Shown here: positions 28,144-38,162 of the stretch, one piece after another
Layout: every line of letters starts with the position of its first letter
How positions within the stretch are numbered: the stretch's first letter is position 1
Assembly (NCBI GenBank): GCA_963663265.2
Contig: CAXXXM010000001.1
Coordinates: 620,001 to 684,000, forward strand
Length of the DNA stretch: 64,000 nt
DNA from: JAEXOD01 sp963663265
GTDB lineage: Bacteria > Bacteroidota > Ignavibacteria > Ignavibacteriales > Melioribacteraceae
Direction: 5' to 3'
Made by a program: the position numbers and the translations under genes
Notes under the pieces: model-generated
The model's database searches: none
What the model was told of the DNA's origin: nothing
What the model saw: the letters and a program-made list of their open reading frames with translations, nothing else

Positions 28144-30897
28144 CTATTTTTGCAATATCATTTTTTTACTTAGCATTTTATCATTATACTCAATTTTATA
28201 AATATATACACCACTTGCCATATTACTACAATTTACAGATAAGTCATAAGTGCCTGCTTGTTGTATACCTTCAAACAAGTCTTTTACTTCTCTTCCTAAC
28301 ATATCGAATAATTTTATGCTTACATTGCCTGTTGATGGAATATTATACCTTATTGTTGTAGAAGGATTAAACGGATTTGGATAATTTTGTCCAATTGAGA
28401 ATTCAGATGGTGTAGGTTCTTCTAAACTTTTATCCATAGCCGAACCCGGAACAGGAACTGTAACAATATTTGAATAATAAAGTCTTTCGCCACTCAAGCG
28501 ACCAACTTTGTATAATAAGTCAGTCCCTGCCAATTGACCATTGTTGATATAAACAGTTGTATCAACATACGATTGTATATTGTTGTTATTGTTTGAGTTT
28601 AATACTGCAATACAAACATAAACACCATTAATTTTTTTATATACATTGAAGACTTGATTTCCTGAGAGAGCTCCCCATATCAATTTTGGGTGTCCCTCTT
28701 TGTTTACATAAAATAAAGAATTATTCCAATTTTCAAAAACTATCTTTCCTGTTCCAGTAAATTCAATTCCGCCTTTTTTGCTGTTTAGTATTGAACCGTT
28801 TGTTTTAACAATTAAAGTGTCACTAATTGTATAGACAGAACTATCGCCAATAAATAAAGATTTATTAGCCGGAATTTCTAAGTCACCACTTAAAGTCATT
28901 GATTCATTTACAGTATCGCTCACCGTTATCCTACCACCATATTTTAATGTTGGCATCACTTCAAACAATAATGCTGATCCACGTTTTAGGCTTTTATTAA
29001 ATGTTATTTTATTGTTTGTTGCACAATAATAACTATTACTATTATGGTAATGTTCTTTTACTGTATAATTTTTCTTTAACATATTATTGCATTCAAAATT
29101 TATTGAAGTTGGTGAAGTCTCTGTAAATAACCCCTGATAATACCTTGAAACTATCATAAAATATTTTTTATCACCAATACCTTCTGGCATATTAAATAGA
29201 CCACAATCCAAATCACGTGCACCATCATATTCTGGAATACCGAATCTAGAAAAATAAATACTTCCAAGTGTTAAGTTACTTTGAGCAACTATTTCACCTT
29301 GTTGTTGTTGACGTAATTTTTTGAGTAGTTTTCCATAACTCCCTTTCAAACGAGGGCTTACTGAATCCTTAAGAGTGTAATACAACGGAGTATAATAACT
29401 TAAAGGGTTATTTACAGAATCTGCATGTACTTTTACTAACGATGTTCTCCAAGTCGAATCTGCTATTGATGGCATATTTTCGTAAAAATAATAAAAATCG
29501 TTCATTTCTATCCCTTTTGCACCATATAATAAGTCTACATTAATATTGTACATAAATTGTTCTGCAGTAGGAATTTCGGTCAATGCCATTGGGAGTTTTA
29601 CTGTCCTCCATTTACCGGTTTGAATACTGCACATAAAATTTGAATCAAGTTTATTTATACGAGATAAATGATTATTTATCAAATTACTAATATTCCCTTT
29701 TTGGTAACCTGGCTCATTTGCATAATATGGATAATTAAAAATATAATTATTTAACTTACCACCTTTATAGTTTGCTCTTTTGTAAAATTCATCAACTTTA
29801 TATACATTTTCTTTAATAACTCCATTCCAGCAACCTGCTATTGCTGTATACAAATAAAAATTTGAATTACAGCTATGTATAATTTCATCAAGTTTACTTA
29901 AGCAATGAAGAGGATCTAAACTATTCGGTTCATCTATTGGAGCCCATGCTGCTAAATAATTAGGATCAAAACCGTCGGCAGTTCCGTTTACTTCTTGCTC
30001 TATATTATATGTTACTGTAAAATCATTTGAATTTAAGTTGAAACCCTCTTTATCCGAAACCACAATTTTATCCACATAAAGATTCAAATAGCTAAGTCCT
30101 TTCCAGATCACTTTAAATTCTACATTATTAATAACTACCCAGCCTTTTATTTCACCATTTGGAGTAAGCTTATATTCAGTCTGAATACAACTTTCAGGTA
30201 TTGATTTATCATTTGTATTGTATGATAAAACAAATTGTGTCCATTCATTCAAGTTATTGAATTCACTAACTAAAATTGCCTTCTCGTCTAATATAATGGG
30301 AATCGTTACTTTATCTGGTTCAATAGAAGTACAGATAGCCTGTATTATACAAACAGTATCGCTGTTTGCTTCAATATCAGGTATAGGGATCATATCTACT
30401 GGGGCGATTAGTAAGTTAAAGTTAATATCATAAGGAATTTTTGTATTAATTAATAACGGATGGACAAGCTGTCCTAAATTTGGTCCTTTAATTAATGTAT
30501 CAATACTGCTTCCATTGCTTCTGTATCCATCTTCACCTTCAATATTATTGAATGGAATTCCACTTGGGGTTAAATTAATCCCAAATACTCCATTATCACA
30601 CCCCTCAGCTTCCCAAACAGAATATGCTCTCTCAGAATAATATACAATCCCTTTACGTGTACCTGGGAAGTTTTGACATGGAATTATTTTTACATGACTT
30701 TTTAATGGATTGTAAGCCTCATTTGCTAATAAATCTCCAGGGACTATGGCATCAACTCCGCAATTCGGCAAGTCGCTAAAATCGTGATTTAGGTATATGG
30801 ACTGTTCATGAGACCATAAATTTGCAATTATAGGTATACCATCATAATTTTTAAAGAAAGTACTTTGGGCAAATAAACTCATCGAAAGGAAATACAT
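28144..30897 (-). CDS. exported barrel-like protein with type IX sorting domain (cassette A, gene 1)
   Basis: A 917-residue protein counted from the internal ATG at 30897. The true start is more likely the ATG at 30935, which has a GAGGAG SD, but the (AAAAC)3 tract puts it out of frame by 2. The N-terminus reads '..FFLMYFLSMSLFAQ' as a signal peptide. Residues to about 560 resemble a glycosidase-like (beta/alpha)8 barrel, with 'AWAPIDEPNSLDPLHCLSKL' carrying a DEP motif; this fold call is inference. A beta-rich segment follows and the sorting domain starts near 838. It is a paralogue of the gene at 49747, with the N-terminal half most diverged. Confidence 0.8.
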   Translation of the reverse strand: MYFLSMSLFAQSTFFKNYDGIPIIANLWSHEQSIYLNHDFSDLPNCGVDAIVPGDLLANEAYNPLKSHVKIIPCQNFPGTRKGIVYYSERAYSVWEAEGCDNGVFGINLTPSGIPFNNIEGEDGYRSNGSSIDTLIKGPNLGQLVHPLLINTKIPYDINFNLLIAPVDMIPIPDIEANSDTVCIIQAICTSIEPDKVTIPIILDEKAILVSEFNNLNEWTQFVLSYNTNDKSIPESCIQTEYKLTPNGEIKGWVVINNVEFKVIWKGLSYLNLYVDKIVVSDKEGFNLNSNDFTVTYNIEQEVNGTADGFDPNYLAAWAPIDEPNSLDPLHCLSKLDEIIHSCNSNFYLYTAIAGCWNGVIKENVYKVDEFYKRANYKGGKLNNYIFNYPYYANEPGYQKGNISNLINNHLSRINKLDSNFMCSIQTGKWRTVKLPMALTEIPTAEQFMYNINVDLLYGAKGIEMNDFYYFYENMPSIADSTWRTSLVKVHADSVNNPLSYYTPLYYTLKDSVSPRLKGSYGKLLKKLRQQQQGEIVAQSNLTLGSIYFSRFGIPEYDGARDLDCGLFNMPEGIGDKKYFMIVSRYYQGLFTETSPTSINFECNNMLKKNYTVKEHYHNSNSYYCATNNKITFNKSLKRGSALLFEVMPTLKYGGRITVSDTVNESMTLSGDLEIPANKSLFIGDSSVYTISDTLIVKTNGSILNSKKGGIEFTGTGKIVFENWNNSLFYVNKEGHPKLIWGALSGNQVFNVYKKINGVYVCIAVLNSNNNNNIQSYVDTTVYINNGQLAGTDLLYKVGRLSGERLYYSNIVTVPVPGSAMDKSLEEPTPSEFSIGQNYPNPFNPSTTIRYNIPSTGNVSIKLFDMLGREVKDLFEGIQQAGTYDLSVNCSNMASGVYIYKIEYNDKMLSKKMILQK

Positions 30898-30908
30898 TAG
30901 AAAGAATA

Positions 30909-30930
30909 TTTGTTTTGTTTTGTTTTGTTT
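30909..30930 (-). repeat. (AAAAC)3 pentanucleotide tract after the upstream ATG (cassette A)
   Basis: On the minus strand the ATG at 30935 is followed by TT, AAAC, three AAAAC units and AAA. Translation from that ATG gives a 12-codon peptide ending at a TAA that overlaps the internal ATG (TAATG). Two or five units would join the ATG in frame with the 917-residue protein. Confidence 0.8.
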
Positions 30931-30935
30931 AACAT

Positions 30936-31079
30936 CGTACTGCTCCTCATTTATTTAAAAAAACATAAAAATTCAAATAAAATCCAATTGTACCTTAAAA
31001 AATTGGAGACACCCACCTAAAATTCCCATTGTGCCTTCAATTATTAATCGAAATTAATAATTCCACATGTAATTGTCAA
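30936..31079 (-). promoter_or_regulatory. conserved promoter and leader of cassette A
   Basis: A sigma-70-like promoter TTGACA (31079-31074), 17-bp spacer, TAATTT (31056-31051). The -10 overlaps a perfect TTATTAAT-CGAA-ATTAATAA dyad (31041-31060). The leader that follows (GAAGGCACAATGGGAA, then GGTGGGTGTCTCCAATTTTT, AAGGTACAATTGG and the SD GAGGAG) is almost identical to that of cassette B. CCAATT/AATTGG can pair as a small hairpin. Confidence 0.7.
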
Positions 31080-31272
31080 GATATTTTTAATATTGATTCA
31101 ACAAGGGGTAAATTTATATAAAAATAAAAGTCTTAATTATCCTAAATATTTTTAATTGTTATCTTGTATAATCGTAAAAGTTAAAAAGATATGATCAAAA
31201 AGATGCTTTGATAGATTTTTATTAATATTTTATTTATCTTATTATTTAAAATCTAATAAAGGGAGAATAAAA

Positions 31273-34200
31273 TTGAAACGTATTTCAAATTATATATTAT
31301 TTGTAATATTTAGTTTACTTATATATGGATGTAGTTATTTTTATGGTGTTAGAATAACAGAGTTTTCTCCAAATGGCGAAGTAAGCCAGCTTACCACATT
31401 TACGGTTAAATTTTCTGAATCATTAGCTCCTACAAGTAAACAGGGAGTTTGGTTAAAAGATGAATTTCTTGAGTTTACACCTACCATAAAAGGTGAATAT
31501 AAATGGGTGGATTCAAAAACTTTATTGTTTGCACCAAGTTCTCCATTAAAACCTATGCAGAAATATAGTGTTGAAGTTACAGATAAGGTACTGTTTGATA
31601 CTGATAAAAGTTCAAGTTTTGATGAATATGAATTTAACACTCCAATGTTTGATGCCAAAAAAATTGAATTTTTTTGGACAATGATCCCAAACGAAAATCA
31701 TAAAATGAGCATTCAAGGCAATTTATATTTTAATTATCCTGTTGATCCAACTGTTTTAGCTAAGTATTTATATGTTGAAATGGGTGGAAACGAATATAAA
31801 GGGTATAAAATAATAACAGAAGATAATTCTGATATCGTTGCGATTAATTTTGGAAATGTTCAACAAACAGATAAAGAACAAGAGTTTTTAGTTCAAGTAA
31901 AAAGCGGAATGCACCCTATATTAAAAGGGAATAGTTTAGAAGAGGCAATGGAATTTGAATATACATTACCGGCAATAACAAAAATGGTAGTAACGGAAGT
32001 ATCTTCAGGATTTGACGGAGCTACTGGGTGGATTGAAGTAGCTACTACACAAACAGTAAATGAAAAGAAATTAAAAGAATATGTATTTGTAAAACCTGTT
32101 ACTGATTTAAACTTTTTTGTTAATGATAATAGGTTAAGAATTGAGGGAAATTTTAGTGGTAAAGAACAAGTTGAATTGATAATCAAAAAAGGTTTGCCAA
32201 GTCTCTTTGGTGGATTTTTAGAGGATGAATATTCACAAACTGTTTCGCTTGTTGATTTGAATCCTTCGATAAATTTTGCTGAAAAAAAAGGTAAATATTT
32301 AATGCTTGGCGGGCAAAAGAACTTAGAAGTTAATGCTGTTAACATTAATAAAGTAAATGTTGAAATTTCACAAATTTTTAAGAATAATATTCTTCACTTT
32401 ATTAAAAATTATGACTATTTATATGATTTTCGAAATGAATATTTATATAACGAATATTTTTATGTTGGCGATTTAGGTCGTTCAATAATAAAAAAAGAAG
32501 TTAACCTAAAGGATAGTCATAACTGGTTGCAAAAGTTTACCGTTAATTTGAAAGAAACACTTAAACCTGAATATAAAGGTATTTATGTTGTAAGTGTAAG
32601 TTCTGATGAAGATAGATGGATTCAGGATTCAAAAATTATTGCCATTTCGGATTTAGGAATAATTGCAAGAAAAGCCGAAAACGAAATGATGTTTTTTGTT
32701 AATTCTATTGCTACTGCCGAACCGGTTGCTGATGCTGAAATAAAAGTTGTTTCAACAAATAATCAAACCATTTTAACCGGAAAAACTGGACCGGATGGGG
32801 TGTGCAAGATTCAAAATACTTCTGAAACATTTAAGGATTTTACACCACGAATGGTAATTGTTTCTAAGGATGAGGATTTTAATTACATAGATTTAAAAGA
32901 AACAAAAATTGAAACAAGCCGATTTGATGTTGGAGGGAAAAGATTATCATCTAATTTATTAAACTCATATATCTATTCGGATAGAAACATTTATAGACCG
33001 GGTGAAAAAGTAAATATTGTTGGAATAATTCGTGATGATGAAATAAAAACAGTAAGAGATATTCCTGTAATTGTAAAACTAATTAGTTCTACCGGAAGAG
33101 TAGTTGAAGAAGTTAAAAAAGATTTAGATTTGCAAGGTTCATTTGAATTAAATTATTCAATGCCATATTATGCATCCACAGGAAATTATATTGCTGAAGT
33201 TTACACAGGCGATAAAGTGTTAATTGGTTCATATTCGTTCTCTGTTGAAGAATTTGTACCTGATAAAATTAGGGTTAACATTAAAACCGATAAAGAAAAG
33301 TATTATGTGGGTAATCAAATAAATCATTCGGTTGATGCTGAATTTTTATTTGGAGCAAAAGCAGCCAATTTAAAATATCAATATAATATTCAATTTAAGC
33401 ATCAACCTTTCAAAAGCGAACGTTATTCAAAGTATAATTTTGCAAATAATTCCATACCTGAAAACTTTTTTGAAGGGTATAATTTTGAAGGTGAATTAAA
33501 TGATAGTGGGAAAACAAATTTTAGTTTTTCAATCCCTTCAAGTTTTGTTGGTGGGGGTATAATAAAAGGTTATACATTTTTAAGCGTTTTTGATTTAACA
33601 GGTAGAGCAGTAAACAGAGTTGCTACATATCAAATTATTCCTAATAAGTATTATTTGGGTGTTTATAATAATGGCTATTATTTTAGTACAAATTCAAACA
33701 TTAATTATAAAATTGTTTGCGTTGATGGGAATGATAATGATATTAAAAACTTTTCAACAGTTGCTAAACTTGTTAGATATGAATGGCAGACTGTATTGAA
33801 GAAAGATTATTCGGATAGATTTTATTATGCTTCGGAAAAAAAGGAAATTGTTGAATGGGAAAAAGATGTTCAACTGAAGGGGGGCGAAAATCAGTTTAGT
33901 TTTGTTGCTAAAAACTCCGGTGAGTATGAATTACGCCTAAGTAAAAAGGGAGACCCAACTAACTATATAAAAAGTACATTTTATGCTTATGGCTGGGGAA
34001 GCTCTTCAGTAACATCATTCCAAGTTGATAGGGAAGGTCGTATAGATATAGTTCCAAACAAAAAAAGCTATTCACCGGGTGAAAATGCTAAAATATTATT
34101 TACTACTCCATTTTCAGGCAAAATGCTCATAACATTTGAAAGAAATGGTGTAATGGATTTTAAATATGTTGATGTTAAAAATAAATCGTATCAGTTGGAT

Positions 34201-36672
34201 TTCCCAATTAAAGATGAATTTTTACCAAACGTTTACATTACGGCAACATTATTCAAACCACACACAATAAGTAATGAAACCCCATTTTTGGTTGGACATG
34301 GTTTTACTTCAATAAAAGTTGATAAAGAGTACAATAAACTTTTTGTAAATATTGAATCTCCCAAAAAGATAAAACCTAAAACAACTCAGGAAATTAAAAT
34401 CAAGACAAATGCTGAGCGGGATATTTTTATAACTGTGGCTGTTGTAGATGAAGGAATTTTACAACTTAAAAACTTTGTTACTCCAAATCCATATGCGGCA
34501 ATGTATGCAAAACAAGTACTAAATGTAGAAAGTTTTGATTTATACAAATTATTACTACCTGAAATTCTTTCAACTACATCATCTTCGGGTGGTGACCAAT
34601 TAGCATCTCAAATAGGAAAAAGAATTAATCCGATAAAGAATAATAGATATAAATTAATAAGTTATTGGAGCGGAATAAAAAAGACAGATTCAGGAGGAAA
34701 TGTTTCAGTAAAAGTAAATATCCCGCAGTATAATGGTGAATTGCGTGTTATGGCGGTTGCTTATTCCGGTTCTCGTTTTGGAAGCAGTGAAAAATCAATT
34801 AAGGTAATGGATGATTTAATAGTTGAACCGGAAATGCCACGATTTTTATCAGTAAACGATTCTTTGATTTCTTCAGTTTCATTAGTTAATACTACAAATA
34901 AAAAGGGAAACGTTACAATAAAAGTAAAGACTGATGGAAAAATCACGGTAAAATCAAAAAAACAGTTTTCTGTTGAAATTCCGGCTAATGGTATTAAACA
35001 AGTTCAATTTGGATTTAAAGCTCATTCAGAAGCCGGTACTGCAAAAGTTCAGTTTATTACGTCAGGAATTGCTTCAATTACTGAATCAGTTGATATAGCA
35101 ATTAGACCATTATCTTCTTATTTAACTGAATATGGTTCGGGTACTATTAAAGCAAACGAAACAGTTAAACTTAAACTTCCAAATGGATACTTAAAAGGGT
35201 CTGAAAGTGCTAATTTGGTAATTAGTAAATATCCAGCTATTAAATTTGCAAAACAATTAAAAGGGTTGGTTGAATATCCTTATGGATGTTTAGAGCAGAC
35301 TGTATCAATACTATTTCCACAGTTATATTTTTCTGATATAGCAAAAATTGTTGCTCCAAGTATCTATAAACATAATAATCCGGAATACTTTGTAAAAACC
35401 GGGATTAAAAAAATAGAGGCAATGCAAATATATGATGGATCAATATCATATTGGGAACGAGGAGACTATCAAAATTGGTGGAGCAATGTTTATGCAGCCC
35501 ATTTTTTAACTGAAGCAAAAAAAGCAGGTTATTCAGTTAACAATAAGGTTTATGATAAATTATTAGAATATATTAGTAAAAAGGGGAAAGAAAAGTCAAC
35601 TTTTGATTATATAACTTATAATAATAACAGTAAATCAATTGTAAAATTGGCAAATAAAGAAATTATTTATTCAATGTATGTTTTAGCATTAGCAGGCAAA
35701 GCCGATATTTCAACAATGAATTATTATAAATCGCATAGTCATTTACTTTCCGGCGATGGAAAATACTTGCTTGCCGGTGCTTATGCATTAGCAGGTAAGT
35801 GGAATTCTTACAATGAAGTATTACCTAAACGTTATATGCCTGAATTGACAAATCGTTTAAATGATGGTTCTTTTGATTCGGAAATACGAGCAAATGCAAT
35901 TATGCTTAATGTATTATTGGAAGTTGATAGAAGTAATAATCAAATACCAATTATGATAAAGTATTTGAGTGCAAATATTGAAAAGTCGTATTCAACTCAA
36001 GAAAACGCCTTTGCTTTTTTGGCACTTGGTAAAGCTGCCAAAATTAAAGGTAATTCTGATTTAGTAATAAATATTAGTGCGAAAGGTAAATCTATTGGCA
36101 CATATAACAATTCCGAATTATCTATTACAAATTCCTTATTAAATGATAATGAAATTCAGCTTTCAGCTAAAGGGAGTGGAGAGGTATACTATTTCTGGAG
36201 TAAATCCGGAGTTAAAACTAAACAAATGGTTAATGATTATGATAATAATATCAGAGTAAGAAGGGTATTTTATAATTATGTTACTAAGCAAGAAATAACC
36301 AACAACTTTAAGCAAGGTGATTTAGTTGTTTGCAAAATTTCATTGTATGGTGAAAATTATACAGTTAATAATATTGTTATAAATGATTTAATTCCTGCTG
36401 GATTTGAAATAGAAAACCCACGTTATTCTGCCTTGGCAGAAGCTAACTGGGTGGTTAAAAATCCTATGAATCTTCAATATTTAGATATTCGTGATGATAG
36501 AATGATTTTGTTTACCGGAATTGGAAGAGGTGAAGTGAAAGAATATACTTATTTACTTAGAGTTGTAAATAAAGGTAAATTTGGGTTAGCTCCTCTTTTT
36601 GGTGAATGTATGTATGATAACGGCTTTAGTTCATCCAACGGAGGCAAAACTATTTCAGTATCTGAAAGATAA
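31273..36672 (+). CDS. bacterial alpha-2-macroglobulin lipoprotein
   Basis: A 1799-residue lipoprotein, probably anchored in the periplasm, that traps proteases and protects the cell. The lipobox IYGC puts the lipid cysteine at residue 20. MG-type domains fill the N-terminal half ('YIYSDRNIYRPGEKVNIVGI' near 573). The A2M region has 'ITVAVVDEGILQL' near 1055-1070. The thioester motif C-L-E-Q is at 1339-1342 in 'YPYGCLEQTVS', followed by the helical complement-type domain. The start is TTG with a GGGAG SD; no better ATG gives the lipoprotein signal. It is followed by pbpC, the usual partner, which repairs wall peptidoglycan. Confidence 0.93.
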   Translation: MKRISNYILFVIFSLLIYGCSYFYGVRITEFSPNGEVSQLTTFTVKFSESLAPTSKQGVWLKDEFLEFTPTIKGEYKWVDSKTLLFAPSSPLKPMQKYSVEVTDKVLFDTDKSSSFDEYEFNTPMFDAKKIEFFWTMIPNENHKMSIQGNLYFNYPVDPTVLAKYLYVEMGGNEYKGYKIITEDNSDIVAINFGNVQQTDKEQEFLVQVKSGMHPILKGNSLEEAMEFEYTLPAITKMVVTEVSSGFDGATGWIEVATTQTVNEKKLKEYVFVKPVTDLNFFVNDNRLRIEGNFSGKEQVELIIKKGLPSLFGGFLEDEYSQTVSLVDLNPSINFAEKKGKYLMLGGQKNLEVNAVNINKVNVEISQIFKNNILHFIKNYDYLYDFRNEYLYNEYFYVGDLGRSIIKKEVNLKDSHNWLQKFTVNLKETLKPEYKGIYVVSVSSDEDRWIQDSKIIAISDLGIIARKAENEMMFFVNSIATAEPVADAEIKVVSTNNQTILTGKTGPDGVCKIQNTSETFKDFTPRMVIVSKDEDFNYIDLKETKIETSRFDVGGKRLSSNLLNSYIYSDRNIYRPGEKVNIVGIIRDDEIKTVRDIPVIVKLISSTGRVVEEVKKDLDLQGSFELNYSMPYYASTGNYIAEVYTGDKVLIGSYSFSVEEFVPDKIRVNIKTDKEKYYVGNQINHSVDAEFLFGAKAANLKYQYNIQFKHQPFKSERYSKYNFANNSIPENFFEGYNFEGELNDSGKTNFSFSIPSSFVGGGIIKGYTFLSVFDLTGRAVNRVATYQIIPNKYYLGVYNNGYYFSTNSNINYKIVCVDGNDNDIKNFSTVAKLVRYEWQTVLKKDYSDRFYYASEKKEIVEWEKDVQLKGGENQFSFVAKNSGEYELRLSKKGDPTNYIKSTFYAYGWGSSSVTSFQVDREGRIDIVPNKKSYSPGENAKILFTTPFSGKMLITFERNGVMDFKYVDVKNKSYQLDFPIKDEFLPNVYITATLFKPHTISNETPFLVGHGFTSIKVDKEYNKLFVNIESPKKIKPKTTQEIKIKTNAERDIFITVAVVDEGILQLKNFVTPNPYAAMYAKQVLNVESFDLYKLLLPEILSTTSSSGGDQLASQIGKRINPIKNNRYKLISYWSGIKKTDSGGNVSVKVNIPQYNGELRVMAVAYSGSRFGSSEKSIKVMDDLIVEPEMPRFLSVNDSLISSVSLVNTTNKKGNVTIKVKTDGKITVKSKKQFSVEIPANGIKQVQFGFKAHSEAGTAKVQFITSGIASITESVDIAIRPLSSYLTEYGSGTIKANETVKLKLPNGYLKGSESANLVISKYPAIKFAKQLKGLVEYPYGCLEQTVSILFPQLYFSDIAKIVAPSIYKHNNPEYFVKTGIKKIEAMQIYDGSISYWERGDYQNWWSNVYAAHFLTEAKKAGYSVNNKVYDKLLEYISKKGKEKSTFDYITYNNNSKSIVKLANKEIIYSMYVLALAGKADISTMNYYKSHSHLLSGDGKYLLAGAYALAGKWNSYNEVLPKRYMPELTNRLNDGSFDSEIRANAIMLNVLLEVDRSNNQIPIMIKYLSANIEKSYSTQENAFAFLALGKAAKIKGNSDLVINISAKGKSIGTYNNSELSITNSLLNDNEIQLSAKGSGEVYYFWSKSGVKTKQMVNDYDNNIRVRRVFYNYVTKQEITNNFKQGDLVVCKISLYGENYTVNNIVINDLIPAGFEIENPRYSALAEANWVVKNPMNLQYLDIRDDRMILFTGIGRGEVKEYTYLLRVVNKGKFGLAPLFGECMYDNGFSSSNGGKTISVSER

Positions 36673-36694
36673 ATGTTATTAAAATTTATTTATT

Positions 36695-36735
36695 AAACTA
36701 CTTCTTCCTTTTATTGGAGGGAGTAGTTTTTTTAT
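36695..36735 (+). terminator. rho-independent terminator after the alpha-2-macroglobulin gene
   Basis: A long stem from AAACTAC (36695) to GTAGTTT (36723-36729), with inner pairing of TTCTTCC against GGAGGGA including two wobbles. It is followed by a T7 tract. It separates the macroglobulin gene from pbpC, so pbpC likely has its own promoter or depends on read-through. Confidence 0.85.
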
Positions 36736-36772
36736 TTAATTTTATGGATTGATTTGAAATTTATATTTACTC

Positions 36773-38107
36773 ATGAAGAACAAAAAAGAAATAATAAACA
36801 AAATTCAAATATTTATAGAAAAAGTTTTAACACTAAATAGACAAGGGAAAATGAAATATCCCAAAATTGTACTTTGTGTTATAATTTTTGTATTTATTTT
36901 AAATTTATTATTCCCATTAAAAATTAGTTACACATACAGTAAAGCAGTTTATTCGTCAGAAAATGTTTTATTAACAGCCTATTTAACAAAAGATGATAAA
37001 TGGCGGTTGTATACTAACCTTGATGAAGTAAGTCCAACTTTAATAAAAGCAATAATTGAAAAGGAAGATAAATGGTTCTATTGGCATCCTGGTTTTAATT
37101 TGTATTCAATTGGGCGTGCATTTATTTCAAATCTATTTTTTCAAAAAAGAATGCTTGGGGCTTCAACAATATCGATGCAGGTAATTAGAATGAATTATCC
37201 CGCTGAAAGGACATATTTATCAAAATTTTTTGAATTGATAAGAGCAGTTCAACTCGAACTTAATTATTCTAAAAAAGAAATACTTGAAATGTATCTAAGT
37301 AAACTTCCATATGGGGGTAATATTGAAGGAGTTAAATCTGCCTCATATATTTATTTTCATCAGTCTCCTCAGAAACTGAGTTTAGCCCAAGCTGTAATGT
37401 TAGCATGCATTCCCAATAATCCCAATAAATTTAGATTAGATAAGAGTATTGAAAGAGCAAAAAATTTTAGAAATAGATTTTTAAAGTACTTTTTAGCTAA
37501 TAATACTTTTTCAAAAGAAGAAGTAAGCGATGCATTAAATGAACCTATTAATAAGGCAAGGTATTCAATCCCAAATATCACTCCACATTATTCTTATTAT
37601 ATTTCCAAATTAAATAATGAACATAATATTAAAACCACGTTAAAATATTCATTACAAGAAAAAGCTGAGCAATTATTAAAAAATTATGTTGATAGAGCGA
37701 AAGCAAAGTTTGTAAATAATGGAGCAGTTCTAATAGTTGATAACAAAACTATGAATGTTGTAACATATTGTGGTTCATCCGATTTTTATGATTTTGCAAA
37801 TTCAGGTCAGGTTAACGGTGTTGTTGCTGTTCGGTCTCCGGGTTCTGCATTAAAACCAGCTTTATATGCATTAGGCTTTGATATGGGACTGATTACTCCA
37901 AAATCAAAATTATTAGATATTCCCTTTGATTTTGGAGGATATGCCCCTGAAAATTATGATTTAAAATTTAATGGAGAGGTTACAACTGAATTCGCTCTTG
38001 TTAATTCGCTAAATCTTCCAGCAGTTCGATTACTAAAATCTGTTTCAATGGAATCTTTTGTAAAAACTGCTTTCAAATGCAGGTTTTTACGAAATAAACA
38101 AAAGTAA
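36773..38107 (+). CDS. pbpC: penicillin-binding protein 1C, N-terminal part (frameshifted gene)
   Basis: 444 residues with one transmembrane helix at about 33-49, then the glycosyltransferase 51 domain ('IEKEDKWFYWHPGFN', 'GASTISMQVIRM', 'EILEMYLSKLPYGGNIEGVKSASYIYF' split over its conserved motifs) and the start of the transpeptidase: S358-A-L-K361 in 'RSPGSALKP' and S412-L-N414. The frame is lost at 38075-38077: removing one A from 'TTCAAATGC' gives 'TAFNAGFYEIN', which runs into the next reading frame and matches the family. As read it ends in a spurious 'KCRFLRNKQK'. The whole gene would be 36773-39140. Confidence 0.9.
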   Translation: MKNKKEIINKIQIFIEKVLTLNRQGKMKYPKIVLCVIIFVFILNLLFPLKISYTYSKAVYSSENVLLTAYLTKDDKWRLYTNLDEVSPTLIKAIIEKEDKWFYWHPGFNLYSIGRAFISNLFFQKRMLGASTISMQVIRMNYPAERTYLSKFFELIRAVQLELNYSKKEILEMYLSKLPYGGNIEGVKSASYIYFHQSPQKLSLAQAVMLACIPNNPNKFRLDKSIERAKNFRNRFLKYFLANNTFSKEEVSDALNEPINKARYSIPNITPHYSYYISKLNNEHNIKTTLKYSLQEKAEQLLKNYVDRAKAKFVNNGAVLIVDNKTMNVVTYCGSSDFYDFANSGQVNGVVAVRSPGSALKPALYALGFDMGLITPKSKLLDIPFDFGGYAPENYDLKFNGEVTTEFALVNSLNLPAVRLLKSVSMESFVKTAFKCRFLRNKQK

Positions 38108-38162
38108 ATCTAAATTAGGACTTTCAATTATTTTAGGTGGTTGCGGAGTAAGATTAGATGAA

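Noticed and set aside
30909..30935. The 12-codon peptide at the start of cassette A as a transcription attenuator leader
   Set aside because: No terminator/antiterminator pair follows, and the paralogous copy has a different length caused by repeat number.
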